From IMG/VR virus record IMGVR_UViG_3300037963_005655, positions 1 through 44,533 of that record: 44,533 nt of DNA, one strand, 5' to 3'. The position numbers were made by a program, and so were the translations under genes. This DNA comes from a virus. The notes beneath the pieces were generated by a model that made no database searches, was not told where the DNA came from, and saw only the letters and a program-made list of their open reading frames with translations. Position 1 is the first letter of the stretch; each line of letters starts with the position of its first letter. Shown here in pieces: positions 29,355-36,465 of this stretch.

Positions 29355-31283
29355 TTACTCTCTGATTAAACTTCCGTTAGAATAACTTGATGTGTAGAAA
29401 TCTCTACTAAAGACAGTGCCAGATATTTCATCTCCGGATGAAATAACATCTTTAATCATATTTATTTCAGTTTTAGAAAGATCAAAATTCAAATAAAGAT
29501 CCCTTAGTCCAACCACGTCATTAGATTCTGGGAAAGTTTGTATTTCTATAACATTATTTGGTTTGACAGTTGATACTATATTTACAGTTCCAAGATTTAT
29601 TTCACCTTTTACATAATCGACTGTTCCGGCAGATTTGGCAATAACCCTTACAGATCCATCTGGTAAGTTTTTGACAATAGATACAATTCCTGTTTTTTTG
29701 TCTGCATTTGGAATATCAGTCAAATAAACAATATCACTCTCTCCATCAACTCTAAATCCTGTAGATTTTATATTCTTACCTTCTTCTGATACATGAAATT
29801 GATTTCCAAAACATAATTCATATTGTGCAAATTGATTTAGTAATGCAAACAGATTTCTTCTTATCTTCACTCTTGTAATATTTGATGTAATTGACGTATC
29901 AGTACTATCAATTGTTCTGAGAACTTTACTATATCTAAATCTACCACCAAATTTATTCAGATCTGTAGATTTTGAATAAGTTGTAAGAGAATTTAATATC
30001 TTTGTTTTTAAATTATCCGGTGTTGTTACCATAGAATCATTATAATAAACAAATGAATCTAATTCGATATATAATAGTTTTAAATCTACAATTTTTTGAT
30101 TAATTCCAGAAATTGAATATTGTTTTAACTGCGATAAAATTCTTGTTTTATTAAAATCAGACACCAAGAAATTATTTTTTGGTTTAATTGAAATTTGCAC
30201 AGTTCCAAATTCTGGAGGATCCAATTCTTCTCCACCAACAACAGATACAGATTCTGTATCGGGATATATTGTTTTTATAATAGATTCATAATCTCTTCCA
30301 GTAACTGCTCTATTCTGTGCCGAATATATTCTTGGAGCAAAATATTTAATAGAATCTACAGATTCTATATCTCCACCATTACTAGATTTTTGTGTTGTTG
30401 TAATTGAAAATGGTTCTGGAATAATAGTGTTTCCGTTACTGTCAACTACTTTTCCGGAGAATGAAAATCTTGTAGCATCATTCCCCTCTTTTCCATCTGT
30501 AACAAGATAGTCTACTGTAACAATTTCACCACTTTCTAATTTTCTTCCTATTAATCCATCACCAAATAACAATTCATATTTTTCATCTTGTATTTCTTGA
30601 AGTAAAAATACATAGGATGATCCAGTAACATTTGTAATATTGTCAATTAACTTATATTCTAAACCTAATCCAGAATCACCTTCTTTCTTTACATACACTC
30701 TTATGGTAGATGTGTCTATGAAAGAATTATTGAGTATAAATTTTTGATCCAATGAAGAATCTACTACAAATTGTTTGGTAAGGAATGTTCCTTGTAATAT
30801 CTCAACATTATCAAAAGTAGAGGTTCTCCTGTTTACAGGTGTTCCATCAATATTATAATCAGTTACACTTGTGGATCTTTGTATATCCTCTAATATTGAA
30901 AATGTGTAAGAACTATCACTAGAACTTCCCACACATACCAATCCTTTTTTTAATACAAAAGTGGGAGATTCAGTTTGATTAACCTCTACTGTAAAACTCA
31001 CAGATGCCTTTGCAGCAGTCCTAGAGCGGGGAACATACCCAATGTTCCTTGCAAGGGATACAACGTTCTCACGGAGGGTTGCAGAGTCCAAGAAGGACTC
31101 ATTTACAACCATGTTTGAATTAAATGCAGTTATATACGTGTTATATGCAAGAGTATCAATTAACACTGAAAAGTTGGAACCTTCAAAATCAAATCCAGAA
31201 AAATCAGAATTTGCGCGAAGATAACTTTTAATTGACTCTTTTATCTGATCGAAATCAAGATCTGTAAATTTTGTAAAAGGCAT
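29355..31283 (-). CDS. 6: Baseplate wedge subunit (T4 gp6-like)
   Basis: At 642 residues it is close to T4 gp6 (660). gp6 dimers join neighbouring wedges into the ring around the baseplate hub and belong to the baseplate-J superfamily. Diagnostic sequence includes the N-terminal MPFTKFTDLDFDQIKESIKS, then LIDTLAYNTYITAFNSNMVV and ATLRENVVSLARNIGYVPRS, a middle segment with ESGEIVTVDYLVTDGKEGND (about 250-270), and the baseplate-J signature FAPRIYSAQNRAVTGRDYES (about 315-335). It begins one base after the gp25 stop, and a purine-rich AGG lies before its ATG within gp25. Order gp25-gp6-gp7-gp8 is the T4-like cyanophage arrangement. Confidence 0.95.
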   Translation of the reverse strand: MPFTKFTDLDFDQIKESIKSYLRANSDFSGFDFEGSNFSVLIDTLAYNTYITAFNSNMVVNESFLDSATLRENVVSLARNIGYVPRSRTAAKASVSFTVEVNQTESPTFVLKKGLVCVGSSSDSSYTFSILEDIQRSTSVTDYNIDGTPVNRRTSTFDNVEILQGTFLTKQFVVDSSLDQKFILNNSFIDTSTIRVYVKKEGDSGLGLEYKLIDNITNVTGSSYVFLLQEIQDEKYELLFGDGLIGRKLESGEIVTVDYLVTDGKEGNDATRFSFSGKVVDSNGNTIIPEPFSITTTQKSSNGGDIESVDSIKYFAPRIYSAQNRAVTGRDYESIIKTIYPDTESVSVVGGEELDPPEFGTVQISIKPKNNFLVSDFNKTRILSQLKQYSISGINQKIVDLKLLYIELDSFVYYNDSMVTTPDNLKTKILNSLTTYSKSTDLNKFGGRFRYSKVLRTIDSTDTSITSNITRVKIRRNLFALLNQFAQYELCFGNQFHVSEEGKNIKSTGFRVDGESDIVYLTDIPNADKKTGIVSIVKNLPDGSVRVIAKSAGTVDYVKGEINLGTVNIVSTVKPNNVIEIQTFPESNDVVGLRDLYLNFDLSKTEINMIKDVISSGDEISGTVFSRDFYTSSYSNGSLIRE

Positions 31284-31284
31284 A

Positions 31285-31686
31285 TTACCTGGTTGCCTCT
31301 AATAGGAATGAATATTCTTGTGTTGGAAACTCTTGTCCAATTATGTCAAAAACAACAGAGACTTCAAATTGATTAATGTCTGGATATGGTCTGACTGACA
31401 CTTCCAAATTATCAACTCTTGGTTCGAAATTTTGTATGGAAATTATAATTTGATCTTGAATTACTGATGCAGTACCAAAATCAACAAATTCAAATAAACT
31501 TCCCCTTATATCAGTTCCGAACAATGAGTTAAAAAACTTTTCGGTAGGTATCGTTTGAACAATATTTCTCACAGCCCTACGAATTGCTGCCTCATTTTTG
31601 AGAACAGGTAGGTCTTTTGTAATGGGATGTGGATTAAAGGACAAACTAATGTCCTTAAATGCTCTAGATATCCTCCGAATTGCCAT
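31285..31686 (-). CDS. 25: Baseplate wedge subunit (T4 gp25-like)
   Basis: The product is 133 residues, essentially the length of T4 gp25 (132). The family is conserved in all contractile systems (TssE in type VI secretion), sits at the wedge core and templates sheath polymerisation. Family sequence: FKDISLSFNPHPITKDLPVL (about 11-30), EAAIRRAVRNIVQTIPTEKF (about 33-52), FGTDIRGSLFEFVD, and the C-terminal QFEVSVVFDII. It opens the structural block and has its own perfect late promoter 23 bases upstream. Confidence 0.95.
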   Translation of the reverse strand: MAIRRISRAFKDISLSFNPHPITKDLPVLKNEAAIRRAVRNIVQTIPTEKFFNSLFGTDIRGSLFEFVDFGTASVIQDQIIISIQNFEPRVDNLEVSVRPYPDINQFEVSVVFDIIGQEFPTQEYSFLLEATR

Positions 31687-31708
31687 TTTGACTAGAGTTT
31701 TCTGACTT

Positions 31709-31716
31709 TATTTATA
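31709..31716 (-). promoter_or_regulatory. T4-type late promoter (TATAAATA) for gp25-gp6-gp7
   Basis: The minus strand reads GGTATAAATAAAG, a perfect octamer 23 bases upstream of ATG 31686. It lies between the stop of the 62-residue gene and gp25, and is the probable start of the main baseplate transcript. Confidence 0.75.
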
Positions 31717-31718
31717 CC

Positions 31719-31907
31719 CTATTCCTTAAGATGTTTCTTTTCACCCTCTAAATCATCATGCATTATCTCTTGAAGTACTTTTTCTCCCTTCTTTTGGTTA
31801 TCTTGATGCATTTTATCTAGTGTTGAACCATAATCTGTAGTCAAACTTGTTGTTCCCCATACTTCTCTCATATAATTTTTGTCTCTATCAACCGGTGAAT
31901 TTCCCAT
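31719..31907 (-). CDS. Small charged hypothetical protein
   Basis: The product is 62 residues, starting MGNSPVDRDKNYMREVWGTT and ending in a charged helical tail (HDDLEGEKKHLKE). A GGAG Shine-Dalgarno sequence lies 6 bases before the ATG (minus strand ATGGAGACAAAATGG), a good start signal. It stands alone between the 177-codon frame upstream and the late promoter of gp25. I know no function. The conserved-looking N-terminus (REVWGTTSLTTDYGS) suggests a real gene. Confidence 0.75.
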   Translation of the reverse strand: MGNSPVDRDKNYMREVWGTTSLTTDYGSTLDKMHQDNQKKGEKVLQEIMHDDLEGEKKHLKE

Positions 31908-31917
31908 TTTGTCTCCA

Positions 31918-32394
31918 TTATTTACATTTATTATTTATTTCTTGTTTTATAATATTATAATCTTCTTCAAGAACTTCTTTTAGATAATTTTCATCATAAT
32001 TATCATAATAATTTGTTTTTGCAAGTTTTTTTCTTGCTTCTAAAAGGTCTTTTCTTGGTTGAGCAAGAACTAAATTATATTTTCCGTTATTTGACTGGAC
32101 ACTATTAATAAAAGTGCCTTCATTTTTGGCATCAGAAAGAAATTTATAGTCCAAATATTGTAAATTGTAGTTATCCACTGCATTATAGAGAAAATCACTA
32201 TCATGATGATCTTCTACAATGTAAATTACAACATCATAATCGGGAATTGGAACAATTTTATCCAAATTCCTCTCTAAAATTAGAAAATTAGCAGTAGAGG
32301 CAAAGGGACATAGTGAAAAATTCCCTAATTCTGGTCTAATTTTAGATAAATTGCGGATCCATTTCCGAACATGCTTAATTTTCTTGTCTCTCAT
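31918..32394 (-). CDS. Hypothetical protein with a CPFA motif
   Basis: From ATG 32394 the product is 158 residues, MRDKKIKHVRKWIRNLSKIR onward. The frame extends further upstream to 32451, but that part lies inside the upstream gene, and the stretch after the internal ATG is the part that looks like a protein. The segment LSKIRPELGNFSLCPFASTA recalls the LCPFA motif of the bacterial DUF1415 family, and the C-terminal NYYDNYDENYLKEVLEEDYN is typical of small phage proteins. The link to DUF1415 is a suggestion only. It overlaps the 3' end of the upstream gene by 20 bases. Confidence 0.75.
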   Translation of the reverse strand: MRDKKIKHVRKWIRNLSKIRPELGNFSLCPFASTANFLILERNLDKIVPIPDYDVVIYIVEDHHDSDFLYNAVDNYNLQYLDYKFLSDAKNEGTFINSVQSNNGKYNLVLAQPRKDLLEARKKLAKTNYYDNYDENYLKEVLEEDYNIIKQEINNKCK

Positions 32395-33031
32395 CGGGTG
32401 TTGTCCAGAAATAATCATCACAATCACCCAATCTACCCCAATTAACATCATTTTCAGTTTGAAAGATGCGAGTTGACACCTTAAAGTCAGGTGTTTTGAC
32501 CGGATCAGGGGTCATAGAGGTATCATAGATGCGACATCTATTGTTTGGATATAAACAAAACTGTCCATTTCTTAATTCAATTAAATTAAATGACTTATGT
32601 TCATCGGGCAATTCACTTGTCGATGCATCAATCTGGTCAAAATCCCCATGATAGTTGTCTAATGTACATATATAATTTCCTTTGATATTACCGAAGTGCC
32701 TTGTTCTTACTTCCCATTCCATTGGAGCAACAAATTGCTTTAAGATTACAGTGAAATCATAATCCATACAATTCCAAAACTGAAGATTGACTAGATCCAT
32801 ATCAGGATCCGGTTTCTTTGGTTTTGATACAAATGCGGATATAGGCAGTTTATCAAACATAGCACCATATTCGGGTAGATAAGTTTCAAAGTAGAAGGCA
32901 CGACCCTGAATAGACTTAGCAGATACCCATATACCTTCAACAAATTCTCCGTGACCATCCTTAAAATCACGAAGATATTCTTTTCTAACCCATACCTTTT
33001 TAGTTGGTAGGTTTGCAATTAATTTTGCCAT
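32375..33031 (-). CDS. Conserved hypothetical protein, 218 residues
   Basis: The product begins MAKLIANLPTKKVWVRKEYL and is rich in aromatic residues. It contains VEGIWVSAKSIQGRAFYFET (about 31-50), LPISAFVSKP, NLQFWNCMDYDFTVILKQF (about 82-100), CLYPNNRCRIYDTSMTPDP (about 160-178) and VNWGRLGDCDDYFW near the C-terminus. No signal peptide or membrane segment is visible. I recall similar proteins in many T4-like cyanophages but cannot name a function. Its start lies inside the 3' end of the GNAT-like gene (13-base overlap), and its end overlaps the next gene, so the three are probably cotranscribed and translationally coupled. Confidence 0.8.
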   Translation of the reverse strand: MAKLIANLPTKKVWVRKEYLRDFKDGHGEFVEGIWVSAKSIQGRAFYFETYLPEYGAMFDKLPISAFVSKPKKPDPDMDLVNLQFWNCMDYDFTVILKQFVAPMEWEVRTRHFGNIKGNYICTLDNYHGDFDQIDASTSELPDEHKSFNLIELRNGQFCLYPNNRCRIYDTSMTPDPVKTPDFKVSTRIFQTENDVNWGRLGDCDDYFWTTPDERQEN

Positions 33032-33459
33032 TCTTTAAAAAATTCTGATACTTCATAACCATCTAATTCTGATTTGTAATCAGAATCTTCTCCCAGATAA
33101 AAATATTCATATCCAAGTTTCTTATATATTGCACATTCATTCTTAATAGATTTCTTACCAATATACAGTTTGGGGTTCTCATAATCCCAGGCAAACTGAT
33201 CGGCATAGACGGAGTTAAGACTATCAAAACGATAAACTAAAGAAAATGCTACAAGTTTATCAGCATCATAATATCCGACAATATCACAATTCTTTTGTTC
33301 GAATTCTTCTCTAAAGATTGGTATCACACTATCAAAGTCTTTGTATTCACAATACTTGCGGTAAATCTCAAAACACTCATCATAAAAAGAACTATCAAGA
33401 AGTTTGTAATTAGAAACCTCCTGATAGTTTGTGTCTTTTAGTCTAATGCGACAATACAT
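33019..33459 (-). CDS. GNAT-like acyltransferase, tentative
   Basis: From ATG 33459 the product is 146 residues; a TTG two codons upstream (33465) would add only Met-Tyr. The arrangement DFDSVIPIFREEFEQKNCDI, VGYYDADKLVAFSLVYRFDS, VYADQFAWDY and a late AIYKKLGYEYFYLGE resembles the beta4 / cofactor-loop / C-terminal helix pattern of GNAT-fold acyltransferases, including the frequent lGYeyfyLG end. A clear acetyl-CoA pyrophosphate loop (R/QxxGxG/A) is not seen, so activity is uncertain. It follows the 49-residue basic gene by 26 bases and overlaps the next gene by 13 bases. Confidence 0.7.
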   Translation of the reverse strand: MYCRIRLKDTNYQEVSNYKLLDSSFYDECFEIYRKYCEYKDFDSVIPIFREEFEQKNCDIVGYYDADKLVAFSLVYRFDSLNSVYADQFAWDYENPKLYIGKKSIKNECAIYKKLGYEYFYLGEDSDYKSELDGYEVSEFFKEWQN

Positions 33460-33485
33460 ATACAAATATTGACTACACGTATATA

Positions 33486-33635
33486 TTAACGTCCTTGTCC
33501 ACGATATACTTTTTTCTTTCCATTACGAGAAGTTGCTGCGTACTTCGTGTGCTTACCCGAGCCCTGCCGAGTTTTCTTCGGATTTCCGGGCATAAATCCG
33601 TCTTTGTAAATACCAGTCTTTGAACGTACTGCCAT
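33486..33635 (-). CDS. Very basic 49-residue protein
   Basis: Sequence begins MAVRSKTGIYKDGFMPGNPK and continues KKTRQGSGKHTKYAATSRNG to end KKVYRGQGR. It has about fifteen Lys/Arg and only one acidic residue, and looks like a short nucleic-acid or phosphate-binding protein, perhaps a head-internal or DNA-associated peptide. I recall near-identical short proteins in many T4-like cyanophages, which supports a real gene despite its size. GGAG is present upstream (minus strand TTAAGGAGCATCATGG, with GGAG 5 bases before the ATG). It starts 9 bases after the 53-codon gene. Confidence 0.85.
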   Translation of the reverse strand: MAVRSKTGIYKDGFMPGNPKKTRQGSGKHTKYAATSRNGKKKVYRGQGR

Positions 33636-33643
33636 GATGCTCC

Positions 33644-33805
33644 TTAAATTTCAATGATTTTTGTTTCTAGATCTTGTGATCTTGGAAAACCTTTCTGATA
33701 GAAGTCCATCGAAAGGTCCTCCATGGTATCAAAGTATTCGTCCTGCGTCAAGTTTTCATACAGAACTTCTCCTTTGTGGAGAATTGTATACCTTGTCTGA
33801 CTCAT
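33644..33805 (-). CDS. Small hypothetical protein, 53 residues
   Basis: Sequence begins MSQTRYTILHKGEVLYENLT and continues QDEYFDTMEDLSMDFYQKGF, ending PRSQDLETKIIEI. The first half looks like a beta hairpin followed by a helix (LTQDEYFDTMEDLSMDFYQ). The ATG overlaps the TGA stop of the glycosyltransferase by one base (TGATG), so it is probably translated by reinitiation. No function known to me; short proteins of this form are common in cyanophages. Confidence 0.8.
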   Translation of the reverse strand: MSQTRYTILHKGEVLYENLTQDEYFDTMEDLSMDFYQKGFPRSQDLETKIIEI

Positions 33806-34563
33806 CAGATAACTCTTGTCTTCTCGTGACCGACTCTAATACGAGGATCGCACCAGATTTCAAAACCTGCTTCGATAGCATCGAGACAAAATGATACATC
33901 TTCTCCACACATATCCTGAACCTCTCCAGATTCAAAGACCTGCATCTTTGGTGCAAACCATGGATACTTCATATCAGAGTGCTCAAAGACTCCATACTTA
34001 ATCAGTAACCATCCGAAACCTGCATAATCTACGGTAAATGGTTTGCGACGCTTTGAGATACTCTCTCCGGTCTCATGATTCATCACACCACCATTATTAC
34101 GGAAGTCATCTTCTTCCATCCAGTGTGCAACACTTGTTGTTTTGCCGTCTTCCGTCATGTACCATCCACTGGCAATGTCTTGATCCATCAGAACTAATTG
34201 CCAGAACTTTTCGGTATTAAAAACAATATCACTATCAATCCATAATTGATAATCATAATGCAACTTGCCGTCCCATGGAATCTGATCCGGTCCTCGCAGC
34301 ACATTCGCACCAAGGCACTTGCATCTTGCAAAGTTCACCATTGATGAATAATCTTGCGAGATTTGAATGCTTGCTCCTGCCTGCACCAAATCAAAACAAA
34401 GTTGCACAAAATTTTTGAGGTATGTATAAGAAACTCCTCTACCAGGCAAACAAAAGACAATGGTCTTGCCTTTCACCAGTTCTTTTGCCTTTTCATAGTC
34501 CCATTCTTGAGTGTTCTCGGTCGGTTTGGGTGTCTTTGCTTTAACAGTAAATCCTTTAGCCAT
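33805..34563 (-). CDS. Glycosyltransferase, GT-A fold
   Basis: The product is 252 residues. After a Lys/Pro-rich leader (to about residue 30), TIVFCLPGRGVSYTYLKNFV (34-53) opens a Rossmann-like nucleotide-sugar domain. LHYDYQLWIDSDIVF ends in a DSD motif (110-112), the metal-binding DxD of GT-A enzymes. GYAGFGW-type acceptor-side sequence (DYAGFGWLLIKYGVF, about 179-193), GEDVSFC (220-226, the usual catalytic ED/EDxxxC region) and a late His (GHEKTR, His246) complete the pattern. The enzyme probably adds a sugar to virion protein, DNA or host surface; the acceptor cannot be read from sequence. It is followed at once by the 53-codon gene. Confidence 0.85.
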   Translation of the reverse strand: MAKGFTVKAKTPKPTENTQEWDYEKAKELVKGKTIVFCLPGRGVSYTYLKNFVQLCFDLVQAGASIQISQDYSSMVNFARCKCLGANVLRGPDQIPWDGKLHYDYQLWIDSDIVFNTEKFWQLVLMDQDIASGWYMTEDGKTTSVAHWMEEDDFRNNGGVMNHETGESISKRRKPFTVDYAGFGWLLIKYGVFEHSDMKYPWFAPKMQVFESGEVQDMCGEDVSFCLDAIEAGFEIWCDPRIRVGHEKTRVI

Positions 34564-34600
34564 AACTGTAAGTAACTACATCAATATCATAACACTCTAT

Positions 34601-34777
34601 CTATGCTCCGTCAAGGTCTCTGATTATAATACAATCATTCTCTACCTCGATGTTTACCTCTGTTCCCTCATACCACCCTTTCTCATCACAGATCCACTCA
34701 GGAATCGTCAACAAGTGCTCACCGGTTACTGGGTCGATCTCTATGGTCGTAAAATTTTCTGCGGGATTTTTTTGCAT
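34601..34777 (-). CDS. AbrB/MazE-like small DNA-binding protein
   Basis: The product is 58 residues. The segment LLTIPEWICDEKGWYEGTEV (22-41) followed by NIEVENDCIIIRDL (42-55) matches the swapped-hairpin AbrB/MazE/SpoVT pattern (IPxxixxxxGwxeGdxVxixvxxxxiiixx). Such proteins bind DNA as dimers, either as transition-state regulators or as antitoxins. No toxin gene is next to it: the neighbours are the glycosyltransferase downstream and a GC-rich non-coding stretch upstream. A stand-alone phage regulator is therefore more likely than a toxin-antitoxin pair. The start follows an AT-rich leader with CATATATAAAAACAAGG upstream, a possible promoter. Confidence 0.8.
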   Translation of the reverse strand: MQKNPAENFTTIEIDPVTGEHLLTIPEWICDEKGWYEGTEVNIEVENDCIIIRDLDGA

Positions 34778-34961
34778 ATCTTTGAATCCTGTGCCTTGTT
34801 TTTATATATGAAAAATTTTTTTTATTAGAGAGAAATAGCGAAGTCGATCTGGGTCGTTTATAGCTTAAAGGGACCCGTCGATTTTATATACGGGGGGGCA
34901 CGGCGGCACGGACGCAAGGGGGGCACCGACCCCCCCACTGCTGATTCACGAACGAATGCTG
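34778..34961 (-). other. Non-coding GC-rich stretch with hairpin
   Basis: No ORF with coding character is seen on either strand. The left part is AT-rich with an 8-base T run (about 34810-34821) and probably holds the promoter of the AbrB-like gene. The right part is unusually GC-rich for this genome: ggggggg at 34892-34898, then a perfect hairpin with six G (34918-34923), loop caccga, and C run (34930-34936). On the minus strand this hairpin lies 26 bases after the stop of the 154-codon gene and may act as a terminator, although it is followed by TTGCG rather than a T run. Confidence 0.5.
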
Positions 34962-35426
34962 TCAGACGGCAGGAGGATCAAATCGACCGGGGCACTTGCT
35001 ATCCAGAATTTGCCAGTATCCAACGTGTGCCCCTAGCATCCCTTCGGAAGGGTAGGCAGTATCCAGACGGATGATGCGGCGAACGGTCAATTCAACGGCA
35101 TCATCGCTATGGGTGCTGAAGACCCGTCGAAATTCTTTCAGGATGGTGGCACGGTCGTCGCAGGCATCAGCAGGACGGACGTGCTGAAGATACAGATCAG
35201 TGATCAGGTCCAACTCTGCAGAGGTCCAGGTCAGACCACCGGCATTGGTGCGGGACTTCACGAAAATGCTGTTGTCGCGACGATTGAAAATTTTATAAAT
35301 TTTTGAGGTGGTCTTGTATGTCTCCCCCTTCCTGATGCTATAGGTGCGACGGGTCACGGGGTCCAACAGTGAACGGGTCTGAGTTGCGGTGACGGATGCC
35401 ATGGGTGAGGTCGTTTGTTCTTTCAT
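34962..35426 (-). CDS. Hypothetical protein, GC-rich, helical DNA-binding-like core
   Basis: The product is 154 residues from ATG 35426; an ATG at 35402 (MASVTATQTR) is an equally possible start, since neither has a good Shine-Dalgarno sequence. After a polar N-terminus and YSIRKGETYKTTSKIYKIFN, the core GGLTWTSAELDLITDLYLQH (63-82) and TILKEFRRVFSTHSDDAVEL resemble a SANT/Myb-like helical unit (WT..E...I..LY), which would suggest DNA binding. The family is not identified. GC content and codon use (many CGG, GAC, ACG, CTG) differ plainly from neighbours, consistent with later acquisition or a GC-richer source. Strong hairpins flank the gene on both sides. Confidence 0.75.
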   Translation of the reverse strand: MKEQTTSPMASVTATQTRSLLDPVTRRTYSIRKGETYKTTSKIYKIFNRRDNSIFVKSRTNAGGLTWTSAELDLITDLYLQHVRPADACDDRATILKEFRRVFSTHSDDAVELTVRRIIRLDTAYPSEGMLGAHVGYWQILDSKCPGRFDPPAV

Positions 35427-35435
35427 ATCATACAG

Positions 35436-35492
35436 GATCAGGGGGACTTATGGACCCCCTTAACGATAAGGGTCCCTGATCAGTCCCATAAG
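35436..35492 (-). repeat. Nested stem-loop with alternative pairing
   Basis: Outer arms gatcaggg (35436-35443) and ccctgatc (35474-35481) enclose an inner stem between ggaccc and gggtcc (about 35452-35474). A competing pairing joins cttatgg (35447-35453) to ccataag (35486-35492). The element sits between the stop of the ligase-like gene and the start of the GC-rich 154-codon gene. It could be a terminator for the former, a leader switch for the latter, or an RNA-processing signal. No T run follows on the minus strand. Confidence 0.55.
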
Positions 35493-35499
35493 ATTATTT

Positions 35500-36411
35500 T
35501 TATACATTTTGGAACTTAGAGTTATTGAAGTTAGCATAACTGAATCTCTCACGATTGACCAGTTTGATTGTACCCAACTCATTAGAGTAGACATATCCTT
35601 CTGCACTGATTTCATCCTGTCCAATGAACGCACGGGGTCCATTATTCCGGCAAAGGAATAGTGCATCATCTTTGATAGACTTAACTAATGCCCAGAATCC
35701 TAGGAGCATAGGATCACAATCGAACTCAGAGTTAACAACAGGACGACCCTCACGAATGCAGGCATTAAGTTGCTTTTTAATTTCCTTTGCTTTCTTATCA
35801 CTTAGGAACGTCACAGTTTGTGCCATCTGCTTTGCAAACTGAATAGGTTCAGAAACGTCAGCAAATGACCCGGCACAGGTGTCATAATTACCGGTGAAGA
35901 TTCTTGCCGTTGGTTTCACGAACTTACAGTAAACTGTGTCGGTGATTGTGAACTTCATAGGGTGTGCGATTGCATCCCTTAAATCTTTCTCTGCTGTGTA
36001 GTAAGTATGTGGAGCAACGATGATTTCTGCGTCTACGATACCATCGAACTGATAGGTGATTGTGTTCGGTGTGTATTCATCAGACCCACCGAGTCCGATA
36101 AAGTCTCCCTGAAAAATGCCTTCGGTTTGTGGTAGATAGTCGAAGCACTTGTGAAGGATAGTAGCAACCTCACCAGTGTGGTTAGCATCAATGTCCTGAT
36201 GAGATTCGTTGATCTTAATCTTTACTTTGTTAAAAACGGACTTAGTACCCACGAAGAAATTACCAGTCGCAGGATTTATTCCCCATACGATTGCGGGTGC
36301 TCCGTCAATCTTCACCGACAGATTTCCCTCTGTTAGTAGACAATCGAGAACACTAAGATCACCGGTCAAAATGGTGTCTTCTACGTGCTCAAGGTGAAGA
36401 TTTTTGGTCAT
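35500..36411 (-). CDS. Ligase-like covalent nucleotidyltransferase (DUF6267-type)
   Basis: From ATG 36411 the product is 303 residues, MTKNLHLEHVEDTILTGDLS onward; the frame runs to 36525, but the extra 38 codons cross a Rho-independent terminator and the upstream gene. GNLSVKIDGAPAIVWG (29-44) has the KxDG motif I, whose Lys would carry AMP. GIFQGDFIG (98-106), FDGIVDAEI (122-130), EGYVYS (271-276) and TIKLVNRERF (281-290) fit motifs III, IIIa, IV and V of the ligase superfamily. RNA or DNA repair is the obvious possibility, but the substrate is unknown. I remember similar cyanophage proteins annotated only as DUF6267, so I am moderately sure of the family and surer of the motif. Confidence 0.8.
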   Translation of the reverse strand: MTKNLHLEHVEDTILTGDLSVLDCLLTEGNLSVKIDGAPAIVWGINPATGNFFVGTKSVFNKVKIKINESHQDIDANHTGEVATILHKCFDYLPQTEGIFQGDFIGLGGSDEYTPNTITYQFDGIVDAEIIVAPHTYYTAEKDLRDAIAHPMKFTITDTVYCKFVKPTARIFTGNYDTCAGSFADVSEPIQFAKQMAQTVTFLSDKKAKEIKKQLNACIREGRPVVNSEFDCDPMLLGFWALVKSIKDDALFLCRNNGPRAFIGQDEISAEGYVYSNELGTIKLVNRERFSYANFNNSKFQNV

Positions 36412-36434
36412 GAAGTTTGTGTTAATAAAGGACG

Positions 36435-36465
36435 AAAAAAAGAGACCGGGTATCAACCCAGTCTC
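36435..36465 (-). terminator. Rho-independent terminator
   Basis: On the minus strand the sequence is GAGACTGGGT-TGAT-ACCCGGTCTC followed by seven T. The 10-bp stem (36456-36465 with 36442-36451, one G-T pair) and the T run (36435-36441) make this the clearest intrinsic terminator in the window. The stop codon of the 110-residue gene upstream (36453-36455) lies in the loop, so the last codons of that gene are part of the stem. The ligase-like gene starts only 24 bases past the T run. Confidence 0.9.

Noticed and set aside
34601-34777. Toxin-antitoxin pair
   Set aside because: Only the antitoxin-like half is seen; no MazF/PemK-like gene is adjacent on either side.
34511-34828. 105-codon plus-strand frame
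   Set aside because: Overlaps the glycosyltransferase start and the AbrB-like gene in antisense and ends in the AT-rich leader; no homology recognised.
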